Below, piece by piece: positions 11,701 through 21,604 of a DNA stretch of 64,000 bases. The notes under the pieces were generated by a model that was not told the origin of the DNA, did not search any database, and saw nothing but the letters and a program-made list of their open reading frames with translations. A program made the translations under genes and the position numbers. Location: NCBI RefSeq assembly GCF_027887165.1, contig NC_077228.1:110973596-111037595 (forward strand). The letters run 5' to 3'. The DNA comes from Monodelphis domestica (Eukaryota > Chordata > Mammalia > Didelphimorphia > Didelphidae). Within the stretch, counting starts at the first letter, position 1; each line of letters opens with the position of its first letter.

Positions 11701-12336
11701 GCGGTCTCTTTGCCTGCTCTTGTCAAAAATCCTCTATGTTCCCAAATTTCTGCTGTGGCATGAATTACTGAGAATGCATACCTGGAATCTGTGTAAATAT
11801 TGACCCATTTTTCTTTCCCAATTTGCAAAGCTTTTAATAAGTGACTAGCTTCAGTTTTCCTTTACACACCCTTTATCATTAGACCAGGTTTTGATTATGA
11901 TGTATTAATAATTTTATTGTAATGTGACATTGGTAAGTCTGATATTCATTCAGGAGGTGCATGAATATCATTAAGTTTAGCAGAGCATCCTGGAAACAGA
12001 AGGAAAAGCCTTAATTCCTTGTTCCAGTCATATTTACCTCTTTCCCTTGCTCTTTCCCCACCCCTAAAGTTAGCCACATCCCTCATGAGCTAGTTCACAG
12101 TGAGAACTGGGCTTTTCATTCATCAAACAGATAAATCAGCATGTCTTGGGGAGTCCAGAAGTTTCCAATGATCTCTCTAACCAAATATTCTCTCTTGGAA
12201 GGCTGAAGATGACCACCATGAGGCAATATATTCCAATGTGATCAACCTGACTACCCAGAAGGAAGATGATTTTGTCATTTATACCAATGTGCCCCGCTTC
12301 CAGTGCCCCCGGAAAATCTCCCCTATTGTCACCTAG
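2476..12336 (+). CDS. ITIM-bearing type I membrane receptor, 3' four exons (partial gene)
   Basis: Exons 2476-2515, 2742-2848, 7240-7289 and 12202-12336 all have AG acceptors. The first three end at GT donors, and all join in one open frame to a TAG stop. The product visible here is a short polar stalk, one hydrophobic membrane segment followed by a basic KKWR stop-transfer, a short linker, and a 44-residue final tail. That tail holds two ITIM-type tyrosines: AIYSNV, which is atypical with Ala at -2, and VIYTNV, which fits the consensus. This plan of stalk, TM, about 50-nt cytoplasmic exon and ITIM exon is typical of KIR, LAIR, LILRB and CD300-type inhibitory receptors, which recruit SHP-1/SHP-2 at the plasma membrane. 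The ligand domains are outside the window, so the family is inferred and I could not name the gene. Introns hold several SINEs and, in the last one, an ERV fragment. Confidence 0.72.
2742..2848 (+). CDS. Receptor transmembrane exon
   Basis: A 107-nt exon after tttgtctctcctcag, with donor gtgagt. It encodes 35 residues: about 25 hydrophobic ones (the LILILLFVGV core), then KKWRNN. That is a classic type I stop-transfer signal. It leaves in phase 1. Confidence 0.75.
3148..3337 (-). repeat. Mon-1/SINE1-like SINE
   Basis: Antisense copy from accctt accttccaccttag to ctgagctacccaactgcccc. The insertion lies in the intron after the TM exon. Confidence 0.9.
3568..3759 (-). repeat. Mon-1/SINE1-like SINE
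   Basis: Antisense full-length copy. The direct repeat ATGTACATTTT at 3543-3553 and 3763-3773 fits a short target-site duplication. Confidence 0.9.
3785..4250 (+). mobile_element. L1/HAL1-like 3' fragment
   Basis: The plus strand reads like the end of L1 ORF2 and its 3' UTR. It includes ggtggcaaagaattggaaat, gaggaatggctgaac and tggaatattattgtactataag, the sense version of text seen antisense in the L1s at 13.7 and 42.4 kb. Stops disrupt the frame, and it is a 3' relic only. Confidence 0.75.
4478..4695 (+). repeat. MAR1-like SINE
   Basis: Sense copy with agtcaggaagacctgagttc, then accactccagtatctttgcc aagaaaacccc. The tail region grades into a Ther1-like block at 4696-4800 (gcactgtgataaatgctggg). 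Confidence 0.85.
4930..5042 (-). repeat. MIR/MAR-type SINE remnant
   Basis: Antisense gtgacttgcccagggttacc, then ctctaaccactatacaatgc tgcctct. The copy is partial and diverged. Confidence 0.55.
5385..5576 (+). repeat. Mon-1/SINE1-like SINE
   Basis: Sense copy with gggaagtcctgggttcaaat and gaccctgggcaagtcactta, ending aaggtaagggttt and an A-run. Confidence 0.9.
5604..5788 (+). repeat. Mon-1/SINE1-like SINE
   Basis: A second sense copy directly downstream of the previous one. It has gagatgggaggtcctgagtt and ends in ggcaaagggttaaaaaa. Confidence 0.88.
6298..6540 (+). repeat. MAR1/MIR-type SINE, diverged
   Basis: Sense remnant with gagatggcacagtgatggag, ggaaagtcacttaatccctg and cagtttccttatctgtagag. 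Confidence 0.6.
6566..6756 (+). repeat. Mon-1/SINE1-like SINE
   Basis: Sense copy from ggggacacctaggtggctca to aaggttaagggttaaaaaa. It carries a small internal duplication of the atattgat/tacaatacac segment near 6703-6730. Confidence 0.9.
7085..7225 (-). mobile_element. L1 3' UTR fragment
   Basis: It contains catggttacatgattcatgt and gcaattccactgggtttta, shared with the L1 3' ends at 18.1 and 36.2 kb. It ends about 15 bp before the acceptor of the next receptor exon. Confidence 0.75.
7240..7289 (+). CDS. Receptor cytoplasmic linker exon
   Basis: A 50-nt exon with acceptor tttcttttctag and donor gtaagg. With the carried base it encodes RIFEKQKRWDNFLFNSQ and ends in phase 0. A membrane-proximal exon of about 50 nt ending in phase 0 is also usual in KIR/LILR-type receptors (family knowledge). 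An old L1 relic abuts its polypyrimidine tract. Confidence 0.65.
7705..7815 (+). repeat. MIR-like SINE core
   Basis: The motif ggatttggagtcagagaact tgggttcaaatc, then tgtgaccttgg, is a MIR-type core. The copy is short and diverged. Confidence 0.6.
7818..8118. repeat. Two SINE copies in opposite orientation, tail to tail
   Basis: A sense SINE (about 7818-7955, gattgagagccaggcccaga) meets an antisense SINE (about 7956-8118, from accatttacctctcctctgc to cattatactttctagcttcc). Both lack parts of the shared 3' half. The pair forms an imperfect inverted repeat. Confidence 0.7.
8666..8746. repeat. (GA)n microsatellite
   Basis: About 80 bp of nearly pure AG dinucleotide, with one interruption near 8735. 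It lies in sequence that may be ERV-derived. Confidence 0.97.
8747..10364 (-). other. AT-rich non-coding tract downstream of ERV pol
   Basis: On the minus strand this follows the integrase C-terminus, where env would be expected in a complete gammaretrovirus. No minus-strand frame longer than 60 codons is present and I see no envelope landmarks. It may be decayed or non-coding ERV sequence, possibly with LTR material around 8.5-9.0 kb, but I could not place LTR ends. Confidence 0.4.
10365..11248 (-). pseudogene. ERV integrase pseudogene
   Basis: Three overlapping broken frames (11248-10958, 11000-10719 and 10685-10365) cover the integrase catalytic core and C-terminal domain. The core shows FECIQIDF, LTRWPEVF, MDSDHGSHFT and the SSGQVERLNK stretch with the catalytic Glu. 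The C-terminal part has the PGDKIYLK and WTGPHNVLLTTPTAIK pattern typical of gammaretroviral integrases. Frameshifts near 10.98 and 10.70 kb make it non-functional. Confidence 0.88.
11610..11865 (-). pseudogene. ERV RNase H pseudogene, C-terminal part
   Basis: It has the IYTDSRYAFSVIHA motif, where the Asp is catalytic in this family, and HRGFLTRAGKE downstream. The open frame extends upstream to about 11862 and then ends abruptly, so the N-terminal half and the reverse transcriptase are missing. Confidence 0.85.
12202..12336 (+). CDS. Receptor terminal exon with two ITIM-type motifs
   Basis: Acceptor ttctctcttggaag, phase 0, 44 codons and a TAG stop at 12334-12336. The acidic start EDDHHEAIYSNV is followed 16 residues later by DFVIYTNVP. 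The second tyrosine fits the ITIM V-x-Y-x-x-V, while the first has Ala at -2. A polar PRK-containing end follows. The 3' UTR continues past 12336, but I saw no nearby canonical AATAAA. Confidence 0.7.
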   Translation, partial: AEDDHHEAIYSNVINLTTQKEDDFVIYTNVPRFQCPRKISPIVT

Positions 12337-12866
12337 GCTCCGGACCAAGTGGAACATGCTTCCATTGTATTCCCTCTGATGGGAGACCAGAAGAATGTTC
12401 TGGAATGAGTTGACAAAGGTGGTGGCTTGATTATTATTTGCTTATTGCTTAGCATGATGAGATGTATTTTTTTTAAACTTCTTACCAGTTCTCATACTCA
12501 TAAGGACATAGAGGAGGGCATGGTTTGTAAAAGGTGTCTTGGAAATACAAGGTATGTAGATGACTCAAGTCTAACAGAATTATTGGTGACATATGAGAGG
12601 AGTGGGGATGTGCACACACCACCATTCAGGCAGCCCTCAAATACCCAGGCAATAGATTATTCTGTATCCAAGCTGGAAGTAGAAAATCAGGGACCAGATA
12701 GATGATATGATTCCCTCTTTAACTCTTGGCATCCCAGGGCAAGACAAGTGATTATTAAATCAGGTACTCTGATGAATGTGGAGATACAAATATAAGCAGT
12801 AAGGAAGACATTCCCTACCCTCACAGAGATGACTTAAAAAACAAACAAACAAACAAAAAAACAAAC

Positions 12867-13063
12867 ACCCTTACCTTCTGTCTTAGAATCAATACTATGT
12901 ATTGATTTTAAAGCAGAAGAATGGAAAGGGCTAGGCAATGAGGGTTAAGTGACTTGCCCAGGGACACACAGCTGGGGAGTGTCTGAGGTAAAATTTGAAC
13001 CCAGGACCTCCCATTTCTGAGCCTGGTGGTACTCTATCCACTGAGTCACCTAGCTGCCTCCCC
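12867..13063 (-). repeat. Mon-1/SINE1-like SINE
   Basis: Antisense copy from acccttaccttctgtcttag to gagtcacctagctgcctccc, preceded by a (CAAA)n-like stretch at its tail side. Confidence 0.9.
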
Positions 13064-13188
13064 AAAAGCTGACTTCTAATGGGGGAAAACAAAACACAAA
13101 AAAGTGATGGGAAACCTTTATTACTTTTCTACCTTAGAATTGATACTTAGCATGGACAGAGGGTAAGGATTTTACTTATCTATTTTTA

Positions 13189-13340
13189 AACCCTTATCCT
13201 CCATCTTAGAATCAACATTTAATATTGGTTCTAAGGCAGAATAGTGGTAAGAGAGGTAAGTAGGCAATGGGAGTTAAGTGACTTAGACAGGATCACAGAG
13301 CTGGAAAGTATCTGGGGTCAGATTTGACCTATCAACTAGT
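13189..13340 (-). repeat. Mon-1/SINE1-like SINE, truncated
   Basis: Antisense copy with acccttatcctccatcttag. It is cut off inside the ggtcagatttgacct region, so the tRNA-like half is lost. Confidence 0.8.
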
Positions 13341-13440
13341 TCAGAAGCATTCTGAAGCAGAATCAAACATCATTGGGAAATATTTAACAAAATAAATTAA
13401 AATTCAATAAAACATAGCTAACATTACATTTTAAAACTAA

Positions 13441-13585
13441 ATTCTATCTATCTATCTATCTATTTATCTATTTATCTATCTATCTGTCTGTCTGTCTGTC
13501 TATCTGTCTGACTCTAACTATCATCTATCTGTCTATCTATCTATCCATTATCAATCTGTCTATTTGTCTGTCTGTCTATCTTCTC
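13441..13585. repeat. (TATC)n/(TGTC)n microsatellite
   Basis: About 145 bp of tatc, tgtc and tttatc tetranucleotides with interruptions. Confidence 0.95.
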
Positions 13586-13702
13586 CCTCACCTCTGGAAC
13601 AAAGGAAGAGAGGAGGTGCAGGTTTCTCATTTCTTCTCTAAGGTAAACATTGGCCCTTAATTATATTAATTATATTAGTATTTGGTTTGGTTTTGGACTC
13701 TT

Positions 13703-16700
13703 TTTTTTACTTTATTTTTTTATATTTTTTAACATTATTTTATTTGGTCATTTCCAAACATTATTCATTGGAAACAAACATCATTTTCTTTTCTTCCCTC
13801 CCCCCCTCCCACCACCTCTCCCATAGCCGATGCATGATTCCACTGGGTATCACATGTGTTCTTGATTCGAACCCATTTCCATGTTGTTGGTATCTGCATT
13901 AGAGTGTTCATTTAGAGTCTCTCCTCAGTCATATCCCCTCCACCCCTGCAGTCAAGCAGATCCTTTTCATCGGTGTTTTTACTCCCACAGTTTATCCTCT
14001 GCTTGTGGATAGTGTTTTTTAGATCCCTGCAGATTGTTCAGGATCACTGCATTGCCACTAATGGAGAAGTCCATTACATTCGATTGTACCACAGTGTATC
14101 AGTCTCTGTGTACAATGTTCTACTGGTTCTGCTCCTCTCACTCTGCATCACTTCCTGGAGGTTGTTCCAAACTCCATGGAATTCCTCCACTTTATTATTC
14201 CTTTGAGCACAATAGTATTCCATCACCAACATATACCACAATTTGTTCAGCCATTCCTCAATTGAAGGGCATCCCCTCATTTTCCAATTTTTGGCCACCA
14301 CAAAGAGCTCAGCTATGAATAGTCTTGTACAAGTCTTTTTCCTTATTATATCTTTGGGGTACAAGCCCAGTGGTGCTATGGCTGGATCAGCAGACAGTCT
14401 TTTTATCCACCTTTGGGCATAGTTCCAAATTGCCCTCCAGAATGGTTGGATTAATTCACAACTCCACCAGCAATGAATTTGTGTCCCTACTTTGCCACAT
14501 CCCCTCCAGCATTCATTACTTTCCATAGCTGTTATGTTAGCCAATCTGCTAGGTGTGAGGTGATACCTCAGAGTTGTTTTGATTTGCATCTCTCTGATTA
14601 TAAGAGATGGTAGAGCACTTTTTCATGTGCTTATTAATAGTTTTGATTTCTTTGGCTGAGAACTGCCTGTTCATGTCCCTTGCCCATTTATCAATTGGAG
14701 AATGGCTTGATTTTTTGTACAATTGATTTAGCTCTTTGTAAATTTGAGTAATTAAACCTTTGTCAGAGGTTTTTATGAAGATTGTTTCCCAGTTTGTTGC
14801 TTCCCTTCTGATTTTAGTTACATTGGTTTTTTTTGTATAAAACCTTTTTAATTTGATGTAGTCAAAATTATTTATTTTACATTTTGTTACTCTTTCTAAG
14901 TCTTGCTTGGTTTTAAAATCTTTCCCTTCCCAAAGGTCTGACATGTATACTATTCTGTGTTCACCTAATTTACTTATAGTTTCCTTCTTTATGTTCAAGT
15001 CATTCATCCATTCTGAATTTATCTTGGTGTAGGGTGTGAGGTGTTGATCCAAACCTAATCTCTCCCACACTGTCTTCCAACTTTCCCAGCAGTTTTTATC
15101 AAATAATGGATTTTTGTCCCCAAATCTGGGGTCTTTGGGTTTGTCATAAACTGTCTTGCTGAGATCATTTACGCCAAGTCTATTCCACTGATCCTCCTTT
15201 CTGTCTCTTAGACAGTACCAAATTGTTTTGATAACCACTGCTTTATGGTATAGTTTGAGATCTGGGACTGAAAGTCCTCCTTCCTTTGCATTTTTTTCAT
15301 GATTTCCCTGGATATCCTTGATCTTTTGTTCTTCCAAATGAACTTCATTATGGTTTTTTCTAATTCAGTAAAGAAGTTTTTTGGTAGTTCAATGGGTATG
15401 GCACTAAATAGGTAAATTAATTTGGGTAGGATTGTCATTTTTATTATGTTAGCTCATCCCACACATGAGCAATCAATGTTTTTCCAATTGTTTAGATCTA
15501 GTTTTAACTGTGTGGAAAGTGTTTTGTAGTTGTGTTCATATAGTTCCTGTGTTTGCCTCGGCAGATAGATTCCTAAGTATTTTATATTGTCTAGGGTGAT
15601 TTTAAATGGTATTTCTCTTTCTAATTCTTGCTGCTGAAATGGGTTAGAGATATATAGAAATGCTGATGACTTATGCGGGTTTATTTTGTATCCTGCAACT
15701 TTGCTAAAGTTGTTGATTATTTCGAGTAACTTTTTGGTTGATTCTCTAGGATTCCTTAAGTAAACCATCATATCATCCTCAGGGAGTGATAGCTTGGTCT
15801 CCTCATTGCCAATTGTAATACCTTCAATTTCTTTTCCTTCTCTAATTGCTACTGCTAGTGTTTCTAGTACAATGTTAAATAATAGAGGTGATAATGGGCA
15901 TCCTTGTTTTACTCCTGATCTTATTGGGAAGGCTTCTAGTTTATCTCAGATGATGTTTGCTGATGGTTTTAGATATATACTGTTTATTATTTTTAGGAAA
16001 GGCCCTTCTATTCCTATGCTTTCTAGTGTTTTCAATAGGAATGGGTGTTGTATTTTATCAAAGGATTTTTCTGCATCTATTGAGATAATCATGTGATTTT
16101 TGTCAGTTTCCTTGTTAATATGGTCAATTATGTGGATGGTTTTCCTAATTTTGAACCATCCTTGCATTCCTGGTATGAATCCTGCCTGGTCATAGTGGAT
16201 GACCCTTGTGATGACTTGCTGGAGTCTTTTTGCTAGTATCCTATTTAAGATTTCTGCATCTATATTCATTAGGGAGATTGGTCTATAGTTTTCTTTCTCT
16301 GTTTTTGACCTGCCTGGCTTTGGGATCAGTACCGTGTTTGTGTTGTAAAATGAATTTGGTAGAACTCCTTCTTGGCTTATTCTGTCAAATAGTTTGTTTA
16401 ATATTGGGATTAGTTGTTCTTTGAATGTTTGATAGAATTCATTTGTGAATCCATCTGGACCTGGGGATTTTTTCTTAGGGAGCTCTTTGATGGCTTGTTC
16501 AATTTCTTTTTCTGATATGGGATTGTTAATATAATTTATTTCTTCCTCTTTTAGTCTAGGCAATTTATATTTTTGTAAGTATTCGTCCATATCACCTAGA
16601 TTGCCATATTTGTTGCCATGTAATTGGGCATAGTAGTTTTTAATGATTGCCTTAATTTCCTCTTCATTAGAGGTGAGGTCTCCTTTTTCATCTTGGATAC

Positions 16701-17120
16701 TGTCCATTTGGTTTATTTCTTTTCTTTTTTTAATTAGACTGACTAGTACTTTGTCAATTTTATTTATTTTTTCAAAGTACCAGCTTCTAGTCTTATTTAT
16801 TAAATCAATAGTTCTTTGACTTTCAATTTTATTAATTTCTCCTTTGAGTTTTAGGATCTCTAATTTAGTCTTCATCTGAGGATTTTTAATTTGTTCGCTT
16901 TCTAATTTTTTAATTTGCATGCCCAATTCATTGACCTCTGCCCTTCTTAATTTGTTAATATATGAACTCAAGGATATAAATTTTCCCCTGAGTACTGCTT
17001 TGGCTGTATCCCATAGGTTTTGAAAGGATGTTTCATCATTGTCATCTTCTTCAATGAAGTTATTAATTGTTTCTATGATTTGTTCTTTAACTAACTGGTT
17101 TTGGAATCGCATTTTTTAAT
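13703..17120 (-). mobile_element. L1 retrotransposon, 5'-truncated, antisense
   Basis: The minus strand runs from the ORF2 interior (17120 side) through the reverse transcriptase to the 3' UTR and a T-rich (A-tail) end at 13703. A perfect 15-bp direct repeat, TGGTTTTGGACTCTT, lies at 13688-13702 and 17121-17135. This fixes both ends and shows a single insertion already truncated on arrival. The 5' UTR, ORF1 and the endonuclease domain are absent. Confidence 0.95.
14074..17112 (-). pseudogene. L1 ORF2 (reverse transcriptase) pseudogene
   Basis: The longest open piece is 388 codons (17112-15946). It has the [15 protein letters not shown] and [12 protein letters not shown] reverse-transcriptase signatures and ends in the [12 protein letters not shown] motif region. 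Further pieces lie at 15771-15454, 15438-15208, 15337-14549 and 14589-14074. The last has the C-terminal Cys-rich ECWRGCGKVGTQIHCWWSC segment. A small deletion near 15945 relative to the copy at 44.47 kb and several frameshifts inactivate it. Confidence 0.93.
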
Positions 17121-17135
17121 TGGTTTTGGACTCTT

Positions 17136-17545
17136 GGTAAACCATCTCAACAAATGGACTAAACCAGGTTGAGCATATCTATGGGGCCACAAACCCACTG
17201 GTTATTGGGGGATGTCTATTCCAAGCATGTGAAAACTTACCCCAGTAGAACTGTTGGATTACAATTTATTCCAATGATCATGGAGGTGTTAGAAGTGGGA
17301 GCTGTGGAGCACTTAGAGCTTTGCCAAACATGGAAGATGCCATGGTCATCCACTGCCTCCTGGGCCACTGCCAGTCAGCCTGACTTTTCTTCCCACTGGA
17401 CTTGGGTGATCCTGGAAGAGAGACTAAAGTCAATGACTTTGTGCAACTCTGCCTCACTTCAATTCAATTCATGCACAAGTCAAGACATCACCAGTTATGT
17501 CATTGGCTCTCTTCAGAAACAAAGGTCCAACAATAAAAACATGTA
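17136..17545 (+). repeat. Unclassified interspersed repeat, 3'-end-like
   Basis: It contains ccatggtcatccactgcctc, tgactttgtgcaactctgcc and a caacaataaaaac tail. I associate this text with a high-copy marsupial repeat but cannot name it. The L1 at 13.7-17.1 kb inserted at or near its left end. Confidence 0.5.
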
Positions 17546-17741
17546 TATTGTCATGATCACAGTGTATTGATTGATATGCTTCCTATGCTTCTCTACTTTA
17601 TATCTATTATTTCTTATGGCAAGACAAGTGTTTTTAAGCCCTTCCTGATGAAGCCAGCTATTACACTGAATGCTACAACTACAAGCATAAAGAAAGACCT
17701 ATCTCCACCTTCAAAGAGCTGACTTCTTGGGGTTTTTTTAA

Positions 17742-17925
17742 ACCCCTTACCTTCTGTCTTAGAATCAATACTATGTATTGGTTCCATGGTAGAAGAATGG
17801 TAGTGGATAGGAAATGAGGGGTAAGTAACTTTCCCACACTCACACCATTAGGAAATGTCTGAGATTGGATTAAACCCAGGACCTCCCACCTCTGGATCTG
17901 GTGTTCCAGCCACTGAGCTAATGGG
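17742..17925 (-). repeat. Mon-1/SINE1-like SINE
   Basis: Antisense copy with accccttaccttctgtcttag and ending ccagccactgagctaatggg. It is more diverged than most. Confidence 0.85.
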
Positions 17926-18096
17926 AAAAGACAAAATGCAAAAAGAGTGATGGAAAGCAGAAGGATGGAGGGAGTGGGGGAGGGGAGGAGAGGGATGATG
18001 GCAAAGTCCTGAGAGTCAATGGCAGAGTCAGGAAGGGAAAGAATTATGGCCAGCCCAGGTCTGTTCCCAAAATGGAGGTCCCAAGAGGAATTTACT

Positions 18097-18715
18097 TTTT
18101 TTTAATTTTTATTTAATTGATTAATTAAGAAAAATTTTCCATGGTTACATGATTCATATTCTTTCTATCCCCTTCTCCCACCCACCCCTTCCATAGCCAA
18201 TGAGCAATTCCAATGGGTTTTACATGTGTTGTTGATCAAGACCTATTTCCATATTATCGATATTTGCACTAGGGTGATCACTTGAGGTCTACATCCCCAA
18301 TCATATCCCCATCTAATCATGTGATCAAGCAGTTGTTTTTCTCCTGTGTTTCTACTCCCACAGTTCTTTCTCTCGATGTGGATAGTGTTCTTTCTCATAA
18401 GTCCCTCAGAATTGTCTTGGATCATTGCATTGCTGCTAGTAGAGAAGTCCATTACATTTGATTGTGCCTATGTGTACAATGTTTTCCTGGTTCTGCTCCT
18501 TTCACTCTGCTTCAATTCCCGGAGGTCTTTCCAGTTCACCTGGAATTCGTCCAGTTCATTTTTCCTTATAGCGTAATAGTATTCCATCACCAACAGATAT
18601 CACAATTTGTTCAGTCATTCCCCAATTGAAGGACACCCCCTCATTTTCCAATTTTTTGCCACCACAAAGAGCATGGCTTTAAATATTTTTGTACAAGTCT
18701 TTTTCCTTATTATGT
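18097..18715 (-). mobile_element. L1 3'-end insertion, antisense, with 16-bp TSD
   Basis: About 620 bp of L1 3' UTR and ORF2 end. The direct repeat CCAAGAGGAA(T/C)TTACT at 18081-18096 and 18716-18731 (one mismatch) defines the insertion. It is severely 5'-truncated. Confidence 0.9.
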
Positions 18716-18974
18716 CCAAGAGGAACTTACTAATGAAAGAAGAAGGGGCTGGTGAGGTGAAGGGATATTCCACAGTGAGAAAGTCTCAAACACTGAGGGA
18801 AATTCCAGGGTGAGAGGGGGCACAATGGAGCAATACTATGCCATTACATTCATGTCCTATAATTAGTTTAGACATTCCCCATTCCATGGGCATCTACTTT
18901 GTTTCCAGTTCTTGGCTACCACAAGAAGTAAGTCTGTAAATATTTTCTTTCTGACTTTGACCTCATTCTTCTAT

Positions 18975-19180
18975 CAATTAATATTTCAACAAGCACTTAT
19001 TAAATTATTATTATGTGACAGGCACTGTGCCGAGTTCTGAAATAGATTTTGAATGTGAGATTATTTTCTATTAGGGGAGAGAACAAGTACATATCCAAGG
19101 ACATGTAAAAACACATACAGAGTTAGTACAAAGTAATACAAGAAGGAAGGCACACAAAGCTGTGATTATTAGGAAAGGCT
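18975..19180. repeat. Ther1/MIR-like SINE
   Basis: It includes caacaagcacttattaaatt, gtgacaggcactgtgccgag and acatgtaaaaacacatacag. Confidence 0.6.
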
Positions 19181-19457
19181 GCCCTAAAACATACTTGAGC
19201 CAAGCTTTGGGATACATGTCTGTTACATATGGTGCACACACAAAACCAGTTACAACTAGTGCAATGGAAACACTAATCAGTCTTAATTAGTGCAACAGTG
19301 ATTTGACAACTCTTCTCAGTGCTAGCAGTCAAACTTTATTAATCAAATGAATGTAAACATTAGTTTATATTATATATCACACAATACAAACATTAATCCC
19401 ATTAGGAACAACCCACTAATCTGATTTCTTAGAACTTCCCACTCAGTGTATCTCACA

Positions 19458-19727
19458 TTGTTATTGTTCAGTCGTTTTTTAGTCGTGTCTGACTCTTCGT
19501 GACCTCATTTGGGTTTTGCTTGGTGGAGATACTGGAGTGGTTTGCCATTTCCTTCTCCACCTCGTTCTGAAGATTTTACATTTTTAGATTTTTATTTTAT
19601 AGACAAATGGGGCTGACTTGCCCAAGGTCACACAAGTAGTAAAGGTCTAAGGTCATATTTGAACTCAGGAAGATGAGTCTTCCTATTGCTAGATCAGCAC
19701 TCTATCCTCTGCACCACCTCGATGCCC
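19458..19727 (-). repeat. MAR1-like SINE, near full length
   Basis: Antisense copy beginning ttgttattgttcagtcgttt and continuing through gtgtctgactcttcgtgacc to the ctgcaccacctcgatgccc end. Confidence 0.9.
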
Positions 19728-20354
19728 ATACTAGCAGGTCTCAAATGGAAACTCATTAACAAGGTTCCCTCTCTGCCTGGCCAGAGGCCTTGTGTCTCCT
19801 TGAGAGGTGGTTGCTTGCAAATCTCCATCAGTCAATTAGTATTTCCCTCAACCAAACACAGGGATGGGGGGGGGGGGCGACATGCTTGAGTCTCAAATGC
19901 AGGGAATATAAGAGCCAGTGGCAAACCCAGGTCAGTCTAAAGCCTGGAAATATCCACAGGTTGCTAGCAATTCTAGACAGGGAATCGGTTAGTTGTACCT
20001 AAGTCCTGATTGGTGATTGATTACCTGAGCTTATAATAAAAGGGGTTATCAGTCAAAGTTGGCAACATTGGCAAGTGTCTATCAGTTGTCTACCAGATTT
20101 GGAGGACACTCACACACATCATTGCCAAATTATACCACTTAAGTCTTTATCTTATTACAGAAAAGGAATTTACAGGGCAACTACTAGGTAAAAAAAAAAA
20201 AGTCACACACACATAACAAGTAGTAGACTTGGGAATTTAGCCCATGACCTCTAAAACCTAATTCATCCCCTTTTCGGGTACCACAATAGCTTTCAGGTTA
20301 GCACATTGAGGATCTAGCTTTTTATTCTGTTTTATCACCTTTAAAGGAAAAAAA

Positions 20355-20549
20355 AACCCTTATATACTGTCTTAGAATCAATACTGTGTATTGGTTCCAA
20401 GGCAGAAGAGTGGTAAGGACTAGGCAATGGGATTAAGTGACTTGCCCAGGGTTACACAGCTAAGAAGGGTCTGAGGTCAGATTCGAATCCAGGACCTCCC
20501 ATCTCTAGGCCTCTCTGGCTCTCAATCCACTGAGTCACCTAGCTGCCCT
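20355..20549 (-). repeat. Mon-1/SINE1-like SINE
   Basis: Antisense copy from aacccttatatactgtctta to gagtcacctagctgccctc. Confidence 0.9.
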
Positions 20550-20739
20550 CTTTGCCACCATTTTTTAAAACTTTATGTCACTATACAATGTTTCACAAAC
20601 CACCAGGCTTCTCCAGACAACAGAGAACCTTGAATATATCATTTGCAGAGATAGAAGGCAGGAAAGGTGAAGAGATGGAGAAATTTTGTTTAACTCTGAA
20701 GGAGGGAAGAGAAGGAGAGAAGCATTTATTCAGCTCCTA

Positions 20740-20980
20740 TTATGTCCCAGGCACTGTGCTAAGAAATTTACAAAGATTACCTCACTTGACCTTCACGACC
20801 ACCCAGAGAGAAAGGTACTATTATATCCTCATTTTATAGTTGAGGAAACCAAGGCAGGCAGAGGTTAAGTGACTTGTAAATACAGGGTCACAAAGCTATA
20901 AGTGTTTGAGGTTGGATTTGAACTGAGGTCTTCCTGACTCCAGTATCAGTGTTTGTATCCACTATGTCACCTAAGTGAAA
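20740..20980 (-). repeat. MIR SINE, near full length
   Basis: Antisense MIR with the usual order: ggcactgtgctaagaaattt, cctcattttatagttgagga, ggttaagtgacttg and gatttgaactgaggtcttcc. Confidence 0.8.
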
Positions 20981-21411
20981 GGGAGAAAAGCGTGATGGAA
21001 GAAGAATGGGTCCTGGAGTTGAGTCAGAAGTTTCAAATTCTAGCTCTCTGCCCCATCTGCAAAATACATAGACTAATATATTACTGAACTCCCACAGCTG
21101 TTATGAAGAAAATGCTTTGGAAACCTTGAAGCCATTTGAAAGTATGAGTTATTATTATTGTCACTGAATGCGAGAGGACACAGGACTTGTGGGGAGAAGG
21201 CAAGAAAGCAGAGCCTTAAGGTTTTAAAGGAGAAAGTAAGTGGCTCCTTCTCCCAACTAGGTGATAAGCCATCAGTGGGTACTTCCTGGGGATGTTACAC
21301 TCATATTTATCTTCTCCCAGATCTCCCCCAAACAGATACCTAATCTTACCCCAAGAGGGTCTGCATTAGTTGAGCTAAAGAATTCTTTCTTCAAAACACA
21401 GAAGTGGTGTT

Positions 21412-21604
21412 GGGGCAGCTAGATGACTTGGTGGTTTGAAAGTCAGACCTAAATGTAGAAGAGCCTGGGTTCAAATCTGCCCTCAGACACTTCCTAGCTG
21501 TGTGACCTTGGGCAAGTCACTTAGCCTTAATTGCCAAGCCTTTACTACTCTTCTGCCTTGGAACCAATACTTAGTGTTGATTATAAGACAGAAGATGAGT
21601 TTAA
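21412..21604 (+). repeat. Mon-1/SINE1-like SINE
   Basis: Sense copy from ggggcagctagatgacttgg to agacagaagatgagttta. Confidence 0.9.

Larger units (their letters stand above)
10365..11865 (-). mobile_element. Endogenous gammaretrovirus-like pol fragment
   Basis: A minus-strand relic carrying, in viral order, the end of RNase H and then integrase. The reading frame is broken into at least four pieces by shifts and stops, and nothing upstream of RNase H (gag, protease, reverse transcriptase) is visible. The left limit is the integrase stop, and the right limit is where RNase H similarity stops. It lies in the last intron of the ITIM receptor gene, antisense to it. It cannot make a functional protein. 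Confidence 0.85.

Noticed and set aside
13441-13585. Regularly repeating units considered as a CRISPR-like or satellite array
   Set aside because: A tetranucleotide microsatellite. No repeat-spacer structure exists anywhere in the window.
18346-18813. Short plus-strand hydrophobic frames
   Set aside because: Antisense readings of the L1 3' end. The same text recurs in the L1s at 14.0 and 42.7 kb.
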